From positions 372,001 through 436,000 of the forward strand of contig NZ_JAFCJS010000004.1 in assembly GCF_018130825.1 (NCBI RefSeq): a DNA stretch of 64,000 nucleotides, given 5' to 3'. Below, piece by piece: positions 8,492-16,571 of this stretch. Below the pieces are notes generated by a model. The model did no database searches and was not told the DNA's origin. It saw only the letters and a program-made list of their open reading frames with translations. Source of the stretch: Bradyrhizobium liaoningense (GTDB taxonomy: Bacteria > Pseudomonadota > Alphaproteobacteria > Rhizobiales > Xanthobacteraceae). A program made the translations under genes and the position numbers. Every line of letters starts with the position of its first letter. Within the stretch, counting starts at the first letter, position 1.

Positions 8492-8914
8492 CTACGACCG
8501 AACAGCGGCCATCATGCTCAGCTCGACCGGCGCTCCCCGCGGCAACTCGGCGACGCCGACGGACGTGCGCGTGTGACGGCCGCGATCGCCGAGGCGTTCG
8601 ATCAGCCGGTCGGAGGCACCATTCATGACCTGCGACTGTTGGGTAAATCCAGGCGCTGAAGCGACGTATCCCACGACCTGCAAGACCTGGACGATCCTGT
8701 CCTCTCCGCCCGTTGCGTGGTTAATGGCCGCAATACAGAGATCGGCGCAGAGCGCCGCAGCCTCTTGCGCGGCCGCGATATCGACGCCTGCGCCGACCTT
8801 GCCCGCATACATCAGGTCTTCGCCGCGACGCGGAAGCTGACCGCTGACATACGCAATCCCGCCATGGATGATCACCGGCAGGTAGTTGCCGCCGGGCTTG
8901 TTCACGCTGCTCAT
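8492..8914 (-). CDS. RidA/YjgF/YER057c family protein
   Basis: A 140-residue RidA-family protein, convergent with the mandelate-racemase homologue. Family motifs include GGIAYVSGQLP near the N-terminus and the conserved arginine in HTRTSVGVAELPRGAPVE near the C-terminus. By family these proteins hydrolyse reactive enamine/imine intermediates from amino-acid metabolism, or act as less defined stress proteins. The subgroup here is the longer YjgF-endoribonuclease-like one. The start at 8914 is taken because the family domain begins there. An open frame continues to 9115 but encodes Arg/Ser-rich sequence without family match. Confidence 0.85.
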   Translation of the reverse strand: MSSVNKPGGNYLPVIIHGGIAYVSGQLPRRGEDLMYAGKVGAGVDIAAAQEAAALCADLCIAAINHATGGEDRIVQVLQVVGYVASAPGFTQQSQVMNGASDRLIERLGDRGRHTRTSVGVAELPRGAPVELSMMAAVRS

Positions 8915-9144
8915 CTCGCCAACCTGTCTTCCTTTTGCATCCGGCAAAGCGACACATCTCGCCGAACGCCGCAACCCCGATCGTGCCAGGCGCGTCGCCG
9001 GGGCGGATGAGCGGACAATGGCAGGCGGCGAGTCTCGGATCAAGGTTGCGAGGCTTTTGCATACCGAAGACTGTGTCGATCCAGTCGCACGAGACCGCGC
9101 CTGCGCGCATTGCACAGCGGCGGCGCGCGCGATAACGATCTCCC

Positions 9145-9612
9145 ATGACCACCTGGCGCCCTCATCCCCACATCCGCGTCGTCGCGATCGGCCTGCACTG
9201 GCGGGACGAGCGGCTGCTGGCGGCCGAGGTTCGCGACGATGCGGGGCGCATCAAGGGCGTGCGTCCGCTCGGCGGCGAGATCGAGTTCGGCGAGAGCTGG
9301 CGGGCCGCGCTGCTGCGGGAATTCAACGAGGAGCTCGGCATCGACGTCACCATCACAAGCGCGCCGCTGATGCTGGAGAACATCTTCGTGCACGAGGGAT
9401 CGACCGGCCACGAGGTGATGTTCATCGCGGAGGTCGCCTTTCCGGACGGCGCTTTCGCCGGCCGGGACCGCATCGATTTCCGCGAGGACAACGGAGAAGA
9501 GATCGTCGCGCGCTGGTTCGACCTTGCCGAGCTCGACGTGGATGGCGGGCCGAGCCTCTATCCAACCGGGCTGAAAGACTTGCTGCTCCGACCAGCGAGA
9601 CAGTTCGTTTGA
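9145..9612 (+). CDS. Nudix hydrolase
   Basis: A 155-residue Nudix enzyme. The full Nudix box is present: GGEIEFGESWRAALLREF continuing to NEELGI (residues about 43-66), matching G-x5-E-x7-REU-x-EE-x-GU. Such enzymes hydrolyse nucleoside diphosphates linked to another group, using Mg or Mn. The substrate is not clear. It diverges from the RidA gene with a gap of about 230 bases, which holds the two promoters. Confidence 0.9.
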   Translation: MTTWRPHPHIRVVAIGLHWRDERLLAAEVRDDAGRIKGVRPLGGEIEFGESWRAALLREFNEELGIDVTITSAPLMLENIFVHEGSTGHEVMFIAEVAFPDGAFAGRDRIDFREDNGEEIVARWFDLAELDVDGGPSLYPTGLKDLLLRPARQFV

Positions 9613-9622
9613 CGGTCGCTGT

Positions 9623-9880
9623 CTACCATAACTCCGCGCCCGGGATTTTCTTCCGGACCGCGATGCGCTGGATCCAGATGCAGCGGCGGACGGATCTGTT
9701 GGAGCGGCCGACGGCGGATATCCCCTCGCCGGCCTGAAGCAGCGGCGCCACGTTTTCGCGAAGCGTGCGGCAGCGCTGGAGCTCAGCCTGCCAGTCGATG
9801 ATCGCGGCATCGGCGCGCGATGCCATCAGTACCAGCACCACCATGGCAAGGCAGCTCGTTCGCATCCGCATTCCCTTCAT
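9623..9880 (-). CDS. Small secreted protein, hypothetical
   Basis: An 85-residue protein with a signal peptide (SCLAMVVLVLMASRADA). The mature part has two cysteines and is basic. It starts with an ATG that overlaps the TGA of the preceding gene (TGATG at 9882-9878), so its translation is probably coupled to it, and GGGGGAG lies about 5 bases upstream. An alternative GTG lies one codon earlier. No family is recognised. Confidence 0.6.
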   Translation of the reverse strand: MKGMRMRTSCLAMVVLVLMASRADAAIIDWQAELQRCRTLRENVAPLLQAGEGISAVGRSNRSVRRCIWIQRIAVRKKIPGAELW

Positions 9881-10362
9881 CACGCTCCCCCGTCATTACG
9901 CCGGTAGCGGAAGTCGCAATGCGACGCGCCCTGCATGATCGTCTGCGTGCGCGTGAGCTTGATATCTGGACCGAACCCTTCCACGACTGCGAAGTCCGAG
10001 GTGCAGACCAGGAGGAAGCCGAGCTCCGGCTCGCCGAGCGCCTTGTAGAACTCGGCATAGGCGCAATGCGTGACGTCGACCGCAAAGGCGTCCGCCGTCT
10101 GCTCGATGACGTCATAGGCGAGCGCGTCGTCGCTTCCATAGGTCCTGAAGGCCGACGAGACGGCTTTGCCGAGATCGGGATCGTGCTTGTCTCTGTTCTT
10201 CGCCTTCCAGAATTCCTCGCCGAAGCCGCGATAGAGATCGCCAAGCGCCTTGCGGACCAGCGCATTGGCGCGGGCCTCGCCGAGCTCGGCCTGCAATGCC
10301 TTGACCAGCGGCACCAGCACCTGGGCCTGGATTTTTGCCTGTTCGATGACGGACACGCTCAT
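9880..10362 (-). CDS. L-2-amino-thiazoline-4-carboxylic acid hydrolase-like protein
   Basis: A 160-residue protein of the ATC-hydrolase family. The family C-terminal signature is visible: HCAYAEFYKALGEPELG, then LVCTSDFAVVEGF, and TRTQTIMQGASHCDFRYR. The conserved cysteines and histidine of this region are those thought to act in ring opening of aminothiazoline carboxylate on the way to cysteine. Many family members have no proven substrate. The start at ATG 10362 (MSVSVIEQAK) is chosen by homology. The open frame runs a further 27 codons upstream into a palindromic repeat, which is unlikely to be coding. It is coupled to the small secreted protein that follows it. Confidence 0.75.
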   Translation of the reverse strand: MSVSVIEQAKIQAQVLVPLVKALQAELGEARANALVRKALGDLYRGFGEEFWKAKNRDKHDPDLGKAVSSAFRTYGSDDALAYDVIEQTADAFAVDVTHCAYAEFYKALGEPELGFLLVCTSDFAVVEGFGPDIKLTRTQTIMQGASHCDFRYRRNDGGA

Positions 10363-10390
10363 GGGCGGCCTCGTGTCTGAAAGGGAGATC

Positions 10391-10474
10391 GTAGCCCGGA
10401 TGGAGCGCAAGCGTAATCCGGGAAGACGCCCGTGAGGATACACCCCGGATTGCGCTACGCTTCATCCGGGCTAC
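10391..10474. repeat. Palindromic repeat (GTAGCCCGGAT type)
   Basis: A long imperfect inverted repeat. GTAGCCCGGATGGAGCGCAA at the left mirrors the right end (GCTTCATCCGGGCTAC), with an inner CCGGG pair. A second copy with the same ends lies at 43798-43882. It sits between the hydrolase gene and tRNA-Val, contains no gene, and would form a long hairpin if transcribed. Confidence 0.85.
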
Positions 10475-10591
10475 GGGCGGCTATCGAAAAGTCAGATCAT
10501 GGCTTGCCCAGCCGAAGCTCGCGGCTGCAAGCCCGCCTGCGCCCTTTGGGCTTCGGCGCGGCATCCTTCTCTCGCTATCGCGAGCGAAGGA

Positions 10592-10666
10592 TGGTGGGCA
10601 CGACAGGGATCGAACCTGTGACCCCTACCATGTCAAGGTAGTGCTCTCCCGCTGAGCTACGTGCCC
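10592..10666 (-). tRNA. tRNA-Val (anticodon GAC)
   Basis: The minus strand gives a full cloverleaf of 75 bases including an encoded CCA end. The acceptor stem is GGGCACG pairing with CGTGCCC, the D arm contains AGCTCAGCGGGAGAGC, the anticodon arm is CTACC-TTGACAT-GGTAG, and the T arm contains GGTTCGATCC. The anticodon GAC reads GTC and GTT valine codons. It lies about 70 bases downstream of cpdR on the same strand. There is no integrase or att-like duplication beside it. Confidence 0.97.
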
Positions 10667-10738
10667 TAGAGGTCATTTCATCGGTGGGGTCCCTATAACG
10701 GCTCAGGGGACCCGGCGCAAGGACGGAACGGGACCGAT

Positions 10739-11098
10739 TTAGGCCGCCAGCATCTTGTTCACTTCGCTGACCAATTCGCGCAGATGCACGGGCTTGGACA
10801 GCACCTTGGCGTTCTTGGGGGCGTCCGAATCCGAGTTCAGGGCCACTGCGGCAAAGCCGGTGATGAACATGATCTTGATGTCGGGGTCGAGTTCCGAGGC
10901 CCGGCGGGCGAGCTCGATGCCGTCCATTTCCGGCATCACGATGTCGGTCAGCAGCATCTCGAACGGCTCTTCCCGCAGCCGCTGATAGGCGGCCATGCCG
11001 TTGTCATGGGACGAGACCTGAAAACCGGCGTTTTCCAGCGCCTTGACCAGGAAACGGCGCATGTCGTTGTCGTCTTCGGCGAGCAGGATCTTTGGCAT
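10739..11098 (-). CDS. cpdR: CpdR-type single-domain response regulator
   Basis: A 119-residue receiver domain with no output domain. The acidic pocket is EDD (residues 8-10), the phospho-acceptor is Asp52 in LLTDIVMPEMDG, the switch Thr is in FITGF, and the conserved Lys is in LSKPVHL. Length and sequence match CpdR of alphaproteobacteria, which in its unphosphorylated state recruits ClpXP to the pole and controls cell-cycle proteolysis. The neighbouring N-formylglutamate amidohydrolase is a common neighbour of cpdR in Rhizobiales. The C-terminus is the usual short tail. Confidence 0.9.
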   Translation of the reverse strand: MPKILLAEDDNDMRRFLVKALENAGFQVSSHDNGMAAYQRLREEPFEMLLTDIVMPEMDGIELARRASELDPDIKIMFITGFAAVALNSDSDAPKNAKVLSKPVHLRELVSEVNKMLAA

Positions 11099-11453
11099 GG
11101 CAGGAAACGTCGAATCCCCAGAGGATATCAGCAGAGGTTACTAAGCCCGACAGAGGGTAAATTTGGGGTGAAAATCTTTACCATGGGCCGGCTGCGCTGC
11201 CGGCTCTTTGTGGACCCGAACGGGCTCCGAATCAATCGAGCCGGACGAGCCGGTCCCCACCCCGATGTCCGCACGGTTAAGACTGGTTCCAACGTCCATC
11301 ACATCTTTTCGCTTGGCAGAATGGTTGCGATTCCGGACAATGACGACACATAAGAGCCGCTCGAACCGGCCGAATCATTTCGATCCGGAGCCCATGCCGG
11401 ATCGTGCGGCGCCAAAGGGGGCGAAGCCTGAGTAAGGGACGAAGCCTGAGAAG
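11099..11453. other. Intergenic region between cpdR and N-formylglutamate amidohydrolase
   Basis: About 355 bases between divergent genes, so both promoters must lie here. No convincing CDS or RNA structure was seen. A short direct duplication of GAAGCCTGAG lies immediately before the amidohydrolase start (about 11420-11450). A full CtrA motif (TTAA, seven bases, TTAA) was looked for and not found. Confidence 0.5.
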
Positions 11454-12344
11454 ATGACCCGGTTTGACGGCGAGATGTCGCCAGCGTTCGAGATCTTCGA
11501 GCCCGCCGAATGGCGCGCGCCTGTCATCTTCAACTCGCCCCATTCCGGCTCGACCTATCCGGACGAATTTTTGGCGGCCTCGCGGATCGACCTGCCGCAG
11601 CTGCGCCGGTCCGAAGATTCCTTCATGGACGAGCTGATCGGCCATTTGAGCGCACGCGGCTTTCCGACCGTGCGGGTCAACTTCCCGCGCTCCTATGTCG
11701 ACGTCAATCGCGAGCCCTATGAGCTCGACCCCCGCATGTTCAGCGGGCGCCTGCCGAGCTTTGCCAATACCCGCTCGATGCGGGTTGCCGGCGGCCTCGG
11801 CACCATTCCGCGCGTGGTCGGCGACGGCCAGGAGATCTATCGCGAGCGCATCCTGGTCGACGATGCGCTGGAGCGGATCGAGACGCTCTACAAGCCCTAC
11901 CATCGCGCGCTGCGCCGGCTCATCAACAAGGTGCACCAGATGTTCGGCACCGTGGTGCTGGTCGACTGCCATTCGATGCCATCGGTCGGCGTCAGCAGGG
12001 ACGAGCCGCGGCGGCCCGACGTCGTGATCGGCGACCGCTACGGCACCAGCTGCACGCCGCTGCTGCCCGACAGGGTCGAGGAGACCATGGGCGGGCTCGG
12101 CTATTCGATCGGCCGCAACAAGCCCTATGCCGGCGGCTTCATCACCGAGCATTACGGCAACCCCGCGAGCGGCCTGCACGCGGTGCAGCTCGAGCTCAAC
12201 CGCGCGATCTACATGGACGAGCGGCGGCGCGAACGCGGTCCCCGCTTTGCGCAAGTCGCCACCGACTTCGCGGTGCTCGCCGACGTGCTGGCCACCACGA
12301 TCCCGTTCGGAGATCTCGGCCCGTTCCAGGCCGCGGCGGAATAG
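11454..12344 (+). CDS. N-formylglutamate amidohydrolase family protein
   Basis: A 296-residue member of the N-formylglutamate amidohydrolase family (last step of one histidine-degradation route, releasing glutamate and formate). Family motifs are visible: FNSPHSGSTYP near residue 27, the basic NFPRSYVDVNREPYELD, and VDCHSMPS with metal-ligand His near residue 170, followed by GDRYGTSC and GGFITEHYG. No other hut genes are in the window, so a role in histidine degradation is unproven. Some family members act on other N-acyl amino acids. The first ATG after the duplicated GAAGCCTGAG is taken as the start. Confidence 0.88.
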   Translation: MTRFDGEMSPAFEIFEPAEWRAPVIFNSPHSGSTYPDEFLAASRIDLPQLRRSEDSFMDELIGHLSARGFPTVRVNFPRSYVDVNREPYELDPRMFSGRLPSFANTRSMRVAGGLGTIPRVVGDGQEIYRERILVDDALERIETLYKPYHRALRRLINKVHQMFGTVVLVDCHSMPSVGVSRDEPRRPDVVIGDRYGTSCTPLLPDRVEETMGGLGYSIGRNKPYAGGFITEHYGNPASGLHAVQLELNRAIYMDERRRERGPRFAQVATDFAVLADVLATTIPFGDLGPFQAAAE

Positions 12345-12444
12345 GCGACAGATTTTTCTTCGCGCGCCCGGCGCGCGTATCGAGCGCGAACGCATTTGCG
12401 CTTCGCGTCGCTATGCGCATTGAATCGAAAGCAGAGGCCCAAAG

Positions 12445-12533
12445 AAAAAAGGGCCGCTTCTGATGAAGAAGCGGCCCAAGTCTAGGGAGGAAACGCCCAA
12501 GGAGGGCAGCGGTAACGCAGAGCGCTACCGCAC
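12445..12533 (-). ncRNA. Candidate small regulatory RNA with CCUCC (anti-Shine-Dalgarno) motifs
   Basis: About 89 bases on the minus strand with all signs of an independent sRNA. A promoter lies just upstream (12540-12568). A first hairpin has the stem GCGGTA/TACCGC. A small hairpin GCCC-TCCTT-GGGC follows, then a single-stranded stretch containing TTTCCTCCCT. It ends in a perfect 11-bp terminator stem (12451-12461 with 12467-12477) followed by six U. The CCUCC-rich unpaired segments could bind ribosome binding sites, as in the CCUCC-loop sRNAs known from other alphaproteobacteria. Orthology to a named sRNA is not claimed. Confidence 0.75.
12451..12477 (-). terminator. Rho-independent terminator of the candidate sRNA
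   Basis: The stem GGGCCGCTTCT pairs perfectly with AGAAGCGGCCC around a 5-base loop. On the minus strand it is followed by TTTTTT then CTTT. On the plus strand an A-tract precedes the stem and no T-tract follows, so the terminator acts on minus-strand RNA. Confidence 0.85.
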
Positions 12534-12539
12534 CGCAAC

Positions 12540-12568
12540 AATATGCGGCCGCGACGCACAAAGTGCAA
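12540..12568 (-). promoter_or_regulatory. Promoter of the candidate sRNA
   Basis: On the minus strand TTGCAC (12568-12563), a 17-base spacer and CATATT (12545-12540) form a good housekeeping-type promoter. The predicted transcript start is near 12533, which places the first hairpin at the 5' end of the RNA. Confidence 0.65.
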
Positions 12569-12871
12569 GGGCTTTTGCGCCGATTCCCATGCAATATGCA
12601 CATGGCTCAATTGCTATAAGAGAAACCTAGATTCAGTTTCTTTGATAAGGAAATTCAATGGGTTGATAGTCATTTGCATACGAACAAGGCATATTCGGAA
12701 CTAAGTTTTCAACTCTGTGATCGATATTTGGCCAGCATATGACTGACCTGGGGCAGCCACGTCCGGCATCCAAAATACCAGGGTGCAAATCAAGACAGCG
12801 CTGCACGCCGGAGGCGATTTGAGCTAGGCAGGAGCGAGCTTCACACTGACTTTCGTTTTGAGGAACTCACC
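12569..12871. other. AT-richer intergenic region upstream of hisN
   Basis: About 300 bases between the sRNA promoter and hisN. Positions 12600-12720 are clearly AT-richer than the surroundings and probably hold the hisN promoter. No CDS with a supported start was seen. Confidence 0.4.
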
Positions 12872-13654
12872 GTGACGGTGATCGACTTCTCCGCCTTCAT
12901 CGGACGGCTCGCCACCGCCTCCGGCGAAACCATCCTGCCGTTCTTCCGCACCTCGCTGTCGATCGACGACAAGAGCAAGACCAAGGATTTCGACCCGGTG
13001 ACGGAGGCCGACCGCGCCGCCGAGGCGGTGATGCGGCGGCTGATCAAGGCGAGCTTCCCCCAGCACGGCATCGTCGGCGAGGAATTCGGCAATGAGCGCG
13101 AGGACGCCGACTATGTCTGGGTGCTCGATCCCATCGACGGCACCAAGTCCTTCATCGGCGGCTTCCCGATCTGGGGCACGCTGATCGCGCTGCTGCACAA
13201 AGGCACGCCGGTGTACGGCATGATGCACCAGCCCTTCATCGGCGAGCGCTTCTCCGGCGACAACGGCTCGGCCAATTACAAGGGCCCCTCCGGCGAGCGC
13301 CGGCTCCAGGTCCGCCGCTGCGCCTCGCTGTCGGAGGCGACGACCTACACCACCTCGCCGCTGCTCATGAACGAGCGCGACCGCGCCATCTTCGGCCGGA
13401 TCGAGCAGGGCGCGCGGCTGTCGCGCTATGGCGGCGACTGCTACTCCTATTGCATGCTGGCGGCCGGCCACGTCGATCTCGTGGTCGAGACCGAGCTGAA
13501 GCCTTACGATATCGCGGCCCTGATCCCGATCGTGACCGGCGCCGGCGGCGTCGTCACCACCTGGGAAGGCAAGCCGGCCCAGGGCGGCGGCCGCATCGTT
13601 GCCGCCGGCGATGCCAGAGTTCACGAAGAAGCACTGAAGCTGCTCAACCAATAA
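12872..13654 (+). CDS. hisN: Histidinol-phosphatase, inositol-monophosphatase family
   Basis: A 260-residue inositol-monophosphatase-fold enzyme. Metal-binding motifs are all present: TEADRAAE (residues 45-52), GEEFG (70-74), WVLDPIDGTKSFI (about 83-95) and the C-terminal YDIAALIPIV (about 211-220). The sequence type and length match HisN, which removes phosphate from L-histidinol phosphate, although an inositol or other sugar phosphatase cannot be excluded. The Bug-type binding protein starts 22 bases after its stop and may share the transcript. Confidence 0.85.
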   Translation: MTVIDFSAFIGRLATASGETILPFFRTSLSIDDKSKTKDFDPVTEADRAAEAVMRRLIKASFPQHGIVGEEFGNEREDADYVWVLDPIDGTKSFIGGFPIWGTLIALLHKGTPVYGMMHQPFIGERFSGDNGSANYKGPSGERRLQVRRCASLSEATTYTTSPLLMNERDRAIFGRIEQGARLSRYGGDCYSYCMLAAGHVDLVVETELKPYDIAALIPIVTGAGGVVTTWEGKPAQGGGRIVAAGDARVHEEALKLLNQ

Positions 13655-13676
13655 CAAACGCGAGCGGGAGGCTTGC

Positions 13677-14642
13677 ATGACCATCTCACGCAGGCTTCTA
13701 CTCGGATTGTTTCTGCTGCTGCCTTCAGCGGTGGCGGCGCAGAATTTTCCTGCAAAACCGATCAAGCTGATCGTGCCGTTCCCGGCCGGCGGGCCCAACG
13801 ACATCATCGCGCGGGTGATCGGGCAGCGCATGTCGGAACTATCCGGGCAGCCGGTGCTGATCGACAATCGCGGCGGCCAGGGCGGCGTGCTCGGCACCGA
13901 CGCGGTCTCGAAGGCCCCGCCCGACGGCTACACCATCGCGATCTCCTCGGCCGGCGCGCTCGCGATCAGCCCGAGCATGGAGCGGGTCGCCTATGACACG
14001 CAGGTCGATCTCACGCCGGTGACGCTGGTTGCGACCGTGCCGGAGATGCTGGTGGTCGCCACCAATGTGCCCGCGAAGGACATCGGCGAGCTGATCGCGC
14101 TGGCGAAAGCGCAGCCGGGAAAGCTCAACTTCGCCTCCTCCGGCCCCGGCAGCCTGCCGCATCTCGCCGGCGAATTGTTCAAGCTGACGGCCAAGATCGA
14201 CATCGTGCACGTGCCCTATCGCGGCGCAGCTCCTGCGGTGAACGACCTGCTGGGCCAGCAGGTGCAGATGACCTTCCTCGATCTCCCGGTGCTGCTGCCG
14301 CAGGTCAAGGCCGGCGCGCTGAAGCCGATCGCGGTCGGCTCTGCCGAACGTGCACCGACCGCGCCCGATGTGCCGACTCTTTCGGAAGCAGGTTTTCCCG
14401 ATCTGCGCGTCGAGAACTGGTACGGCATGGTGGCACCGAAGGGCACGCCGAAGGAGATCGTCACCGCGCTGCATGCCCTCGCGACCAAGGCGATGGCGGA
14501 TCCGGCGGTGAAGGAGAAGCTCGCTGCGCAAGGCGCGACGCTGATCGGCGACGAGCCGGAGCATTTTCGCTCATTCATCGCCGATGAGACCAGGAAGTGG
14601 GCGAAGGTGATCAAGGACGCCGGGGTCGAGACGGCGAGGTAA
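13677..14642 (+). CDS. Tripartite tricarboxylate transporter (Bug) family substrate-binding protein
   Basis: A 321-residue periplasmic binding protein with a signal peptide (LLLGLFLLLPSAVAA). Bug-family signatures are KPIKLIVPFPAGGPND after the signal, NRGGQGGVLGTDAV, and PHLAGELFK. Such proteins deliver carboxylates or other small acids to TctAB permeases. No tctA or tctB genes adjoin it, so it is an orphan, as is common in this order. GGGAGG about 7 bases before the ATG supports the start. Confidence 0.9.
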   Translation: MTISRRLLLGLFLLLPSAVAAQNFPAKPIKLIVPFPAGGPNDIIARVIGQRMSELSGQPVLIDNRGGQGGVLGTDAVSKAPPDGYTIAISSAGALAISPSMERVAYDTQVDLTPVTLVATVPEMLVVATNVPAKDIGELIALAKAQPGKLNFASSGPGSLPHLAGELFKLTAKIDIVHVPYRGAAPAVNDLLGQQVQMTFLDLPVLLPQVKAGALKPIAVGSAERAPTAPDVPTLSEAGFPDLRVENWYGMVAPKGTPKEIVTALHALATKAMADPAVKEKLAAQGATLIGDEPEHFRSFIADETRKWAKVIKDAGVETAR

Positions 14643-14681
14643 CTCTCTTACCCTCCCCTGGAGGGAGGATAAGCGAAGAGC

Positions 14682-15572
14682 TCACACCGCCTCTGCCCTT
14701 AGATGCTCCACCAGCATCTTGGCCGGCCGCGGCAGCGTCTTGAAGCTGCGCGCGCAGATCACGAGCTTGCGGTTGGCCCAGGCGTCGCGCAGGCGGACCA
14801 TGGCGAGCGGCATCAGCCTGGCGCAGCGGCGGGCGGCGGATATCGGCACCAGCGCGATGCCGACGTCAGCGGCGACCATCTGGCAGATCGCGTCGAAGTC
14901 GCGCAGGCGCGCGCGGTAATGCGGGCGCATGCCGAGCCGGGCGGCGTGCTTCGAAATGTGCATCTGGAGCGCAGTGGCGCTGGTGAGCCCGACGAAGTCG
15001 CAAGCGCCCGTCTCCTGGAAATCGATCTGGCGGCGGCCGGCGAACGGGCCGCGGCGCGACGTCACCAATGTCAGGTGATCCTCGCTGAACACGAAGCGCT
15101 CGATATGGTCGGGCAGCGCGTGCTCGGCGGCGAAACCGAGATCGGCGGCCCCTGCGGTGATCGCGGCCGCGATGTCGGTGCTCTCGCGCTCCTCGATGTC
15201 GATGGCGACGTCGCGATGCTCGCGCAGGAAGCCGGCCAGTGCCTTCGGCAGGTGCTCCGACAGGCCGGAGGTGTTGACGAGAAAATGCACGCTGGCGCGC
15301 ACGCCGCTGGCAAAGCCGGCGAGATCGCCGCGCATGGCGTCGATCTGGTGAAGCACGAGCCTGGCATGATCGAGCAGGCTCTCGCCGGCCGCGGTCAACT
15401 CGACGCCGCGGCGCCCGCGCTTGAGCAGCGCGACGCCGAGCGCGTCCTCGAGCCCCTTGATGCGCGCGCTGGCCGAGGCCAGCGCCAGATGCGACCGCTC
15501 CGCGCCGCGCGTGATGCTGCGCTGGTCGGCGACCGCGATGAAGAGCTGGAGATCGACGAGATCGAAGCGCAT
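14682..15572 (-). CDS. LysR-family transcriptional regulator
   Basis: A 296-residue LysR regulator. The N-terminal winged helix-turn-helix begins VDLQLFIAVADQRSITRGAE and continues with LALASASARIKGLEDALG. The C-terminal effector-binding domain covers about residues 90-290. It diverges from a TauE/SafE-type exporter with a 91-base gap containing a T-N11-A palindrome (15588-15610), so it probably controls the exporter and itself. The effector is unknown. Confidence 0.92.
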   Translation of the reverse strand: MRFDLVDLQLFIAVADQRSITRGAERSHLALASASARIKGLEDALGVALLKRGRRGVELTAAGESLLDHARLVLHQIDAMRGDLAGFASGVRASVHFLVNTSGLSEHLPKALAGFLREHRDVAIDIEERESTDIAAAITAGAADLGFAAEHALPDHIERFVFSEDHLTLVTSRRGPFAGRRQIDFQETGACDFVGLTSATALQMHISKHAARLGMRPHYRARLRDFDAICQMVAADVGIALVPISAARRCARLMPLAMVRLRDAWANRKLVICARSFKTLPRPAKMLVEHLRAEAV

Positions 15573-15587
15573 GGCAGATTTCTCCTC

Positions 15588-15610
15588 AGCCTTCGCCCTA
15601 TACGAAGGCT
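15588..15610. promoter_or_regulatory. Probable LysR operator
   Basis: AGCCTTCG and CGAAGGCT are perfect 8-base inverted halves around 7 bases, giving the T-N11-A arrangement typical of LysR recognition. It lies 16 bases upstream of the LysR start codon and about 54 bases before the exporter start. Confidence 0.6.
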
Positions 15611-15663
15611 GTCTCCGTAACCTTCAGATTGTGCCCGGGCGCGGCTTCGGTCAATGTGCCGGC

Positions 15664-16419
15664 ATGATCGATCCGCTTCTTCTCATCATTATCGCCGCCG
15701 TGTTCCTGATCGCCGGATTCGTCAAGGGCGTGGTCGGGCTCGGCCTGCCGACCGTCTCCATGGGCTTGCTCGCGGTGAGCATGGCGCCGAGCCGCGCCAT
15801 CGCCATCGTGATCGTGCCGGCCATCGTCACCAACATCTGGCAGACCTTCGTCGGCCCGTATTTGCGCGACATTCTCAAACGATTGTGGCCGCTGATGATC
15901 GGCACCGTGATCGGCTGCTGGCTCAATGCCGGCGCGCTGACCGGCCCGCATGCGCGCTACGGCACCGTGGTGCTCGGCATCCTGCTGGTGATTTACGCGA
16001 TCATTGGCCTCAGCAAATTCCAGTTTCGCGTCGCGCCTGGCAACGAGAAATGGGTCGGCGGCGTGGTCGGCGTCATCACCGGCGTGATCTCGGCCTCGAC
16101 CGGTGTGCAGGTGATCCCGTCGATGCCGTTCATGCAGGCGATCGGCATGGAGAAGGACGAGCTGGTGCAGGCGCTCGGCGTGTTCTTCACCACCGCGACG
16201 CTGGCGCTCGCCTTCAACCTCACCGCCGGCGGATTGCTGACGCCGGCCAATGCCGTGCCCGGCGCCGTGGGCCTCGCCATGGCCTTTGCCGGCATGTTCA
16301 TCGGCCAGTCGGTGCGCGCGCGGATGCCGGCCGAAGCGTTCCGCCGCTGGTTCCTGATCGCGATGATCCTGCTCGGCCTCTATCTCGCCGGCACCGCGCT
16401 GGCGAAGGAGTTCGCGTAG
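15664..16419 (+). CDS. TauE/SafE-family sulfite or organic-anion exporter
   Basis: A 251-residue integral membrane protein with about 8 hydrophobic segments. The family pattern is seen as two related halves: FLIAGFVKGVVGLGLPTVSM near the N-terminus and VVGVITGVISASTGVQVIPS in the middle. Members export sulfite, sulfoacetate or other small anions. The ATG at 15664 begins directly with the first membrane helix and is preferred over the upstream open frame, which would run through the LysR operator. Divergent from, and probably regulated by, the LysR gene. Confidence 0.88.
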   Translation: MIDPLLLIIIAAVFLIAGFVKGVVGLGLPTVSMGLLAVSMAPSRAIAIVIVPAIVTNIWQTFVGPYLRDILKRLWPLMIGTVIGCWLNAGALTGPHARYGTVVLGILLVIYAIIGLSKFQFRVAPGNEKWVGGVVGVITGVISASTGVQVIPSMPFMQAIGMEKDELVQALGVFFTTATLALAFNLTAGGLLTPANAVPGAVGLAMAFAGMFIGQSVRARMPAEAFRRWFLIAMILLGLYLAGTALAKEFA

Positions 16420-16426
16420 GACGAAC

Positions 16427-16543
16427 GTAGGGTGGGTTAGCATCGCGGATTGCGCGCAGCGCAAACCGTGAGGCGTAACCCACCAACTTCGTTCGGCATT
16501 CGAGGAGGCACGGTGGGTTACGCCTACGGCTAACCCACCCTAC
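16427..16543. repeat. Palindromic repeat (GTAGGGTGGG type)
   Basis: The ends GTAGGGTGGGTTAGC and GCTAACCCACCCTAC are perfect inverted copies, with a second inverted GGTGGGTTACGCC pair inside. A related unit with the same outer GTAGGGTGGG lies at 54080-54201. It fills the gap between convergent genes. Confidence 0.85.
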
Positions 16544-16571
16544 GCAGGGTCACGTCATCCGTTCGAACGAG

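Noticed and set aside
10432..10641. Open frame covering the repeat and part of tRNA-Val
   Set aside because: It runs through a palindromic repeat and the tRNA; the sequence is explained by those features.
10592..11098. Genomic island at tRNA-Val
   Set aside because: No integrase, no duplicated tRNA end and no change in composition beside the tRNA.
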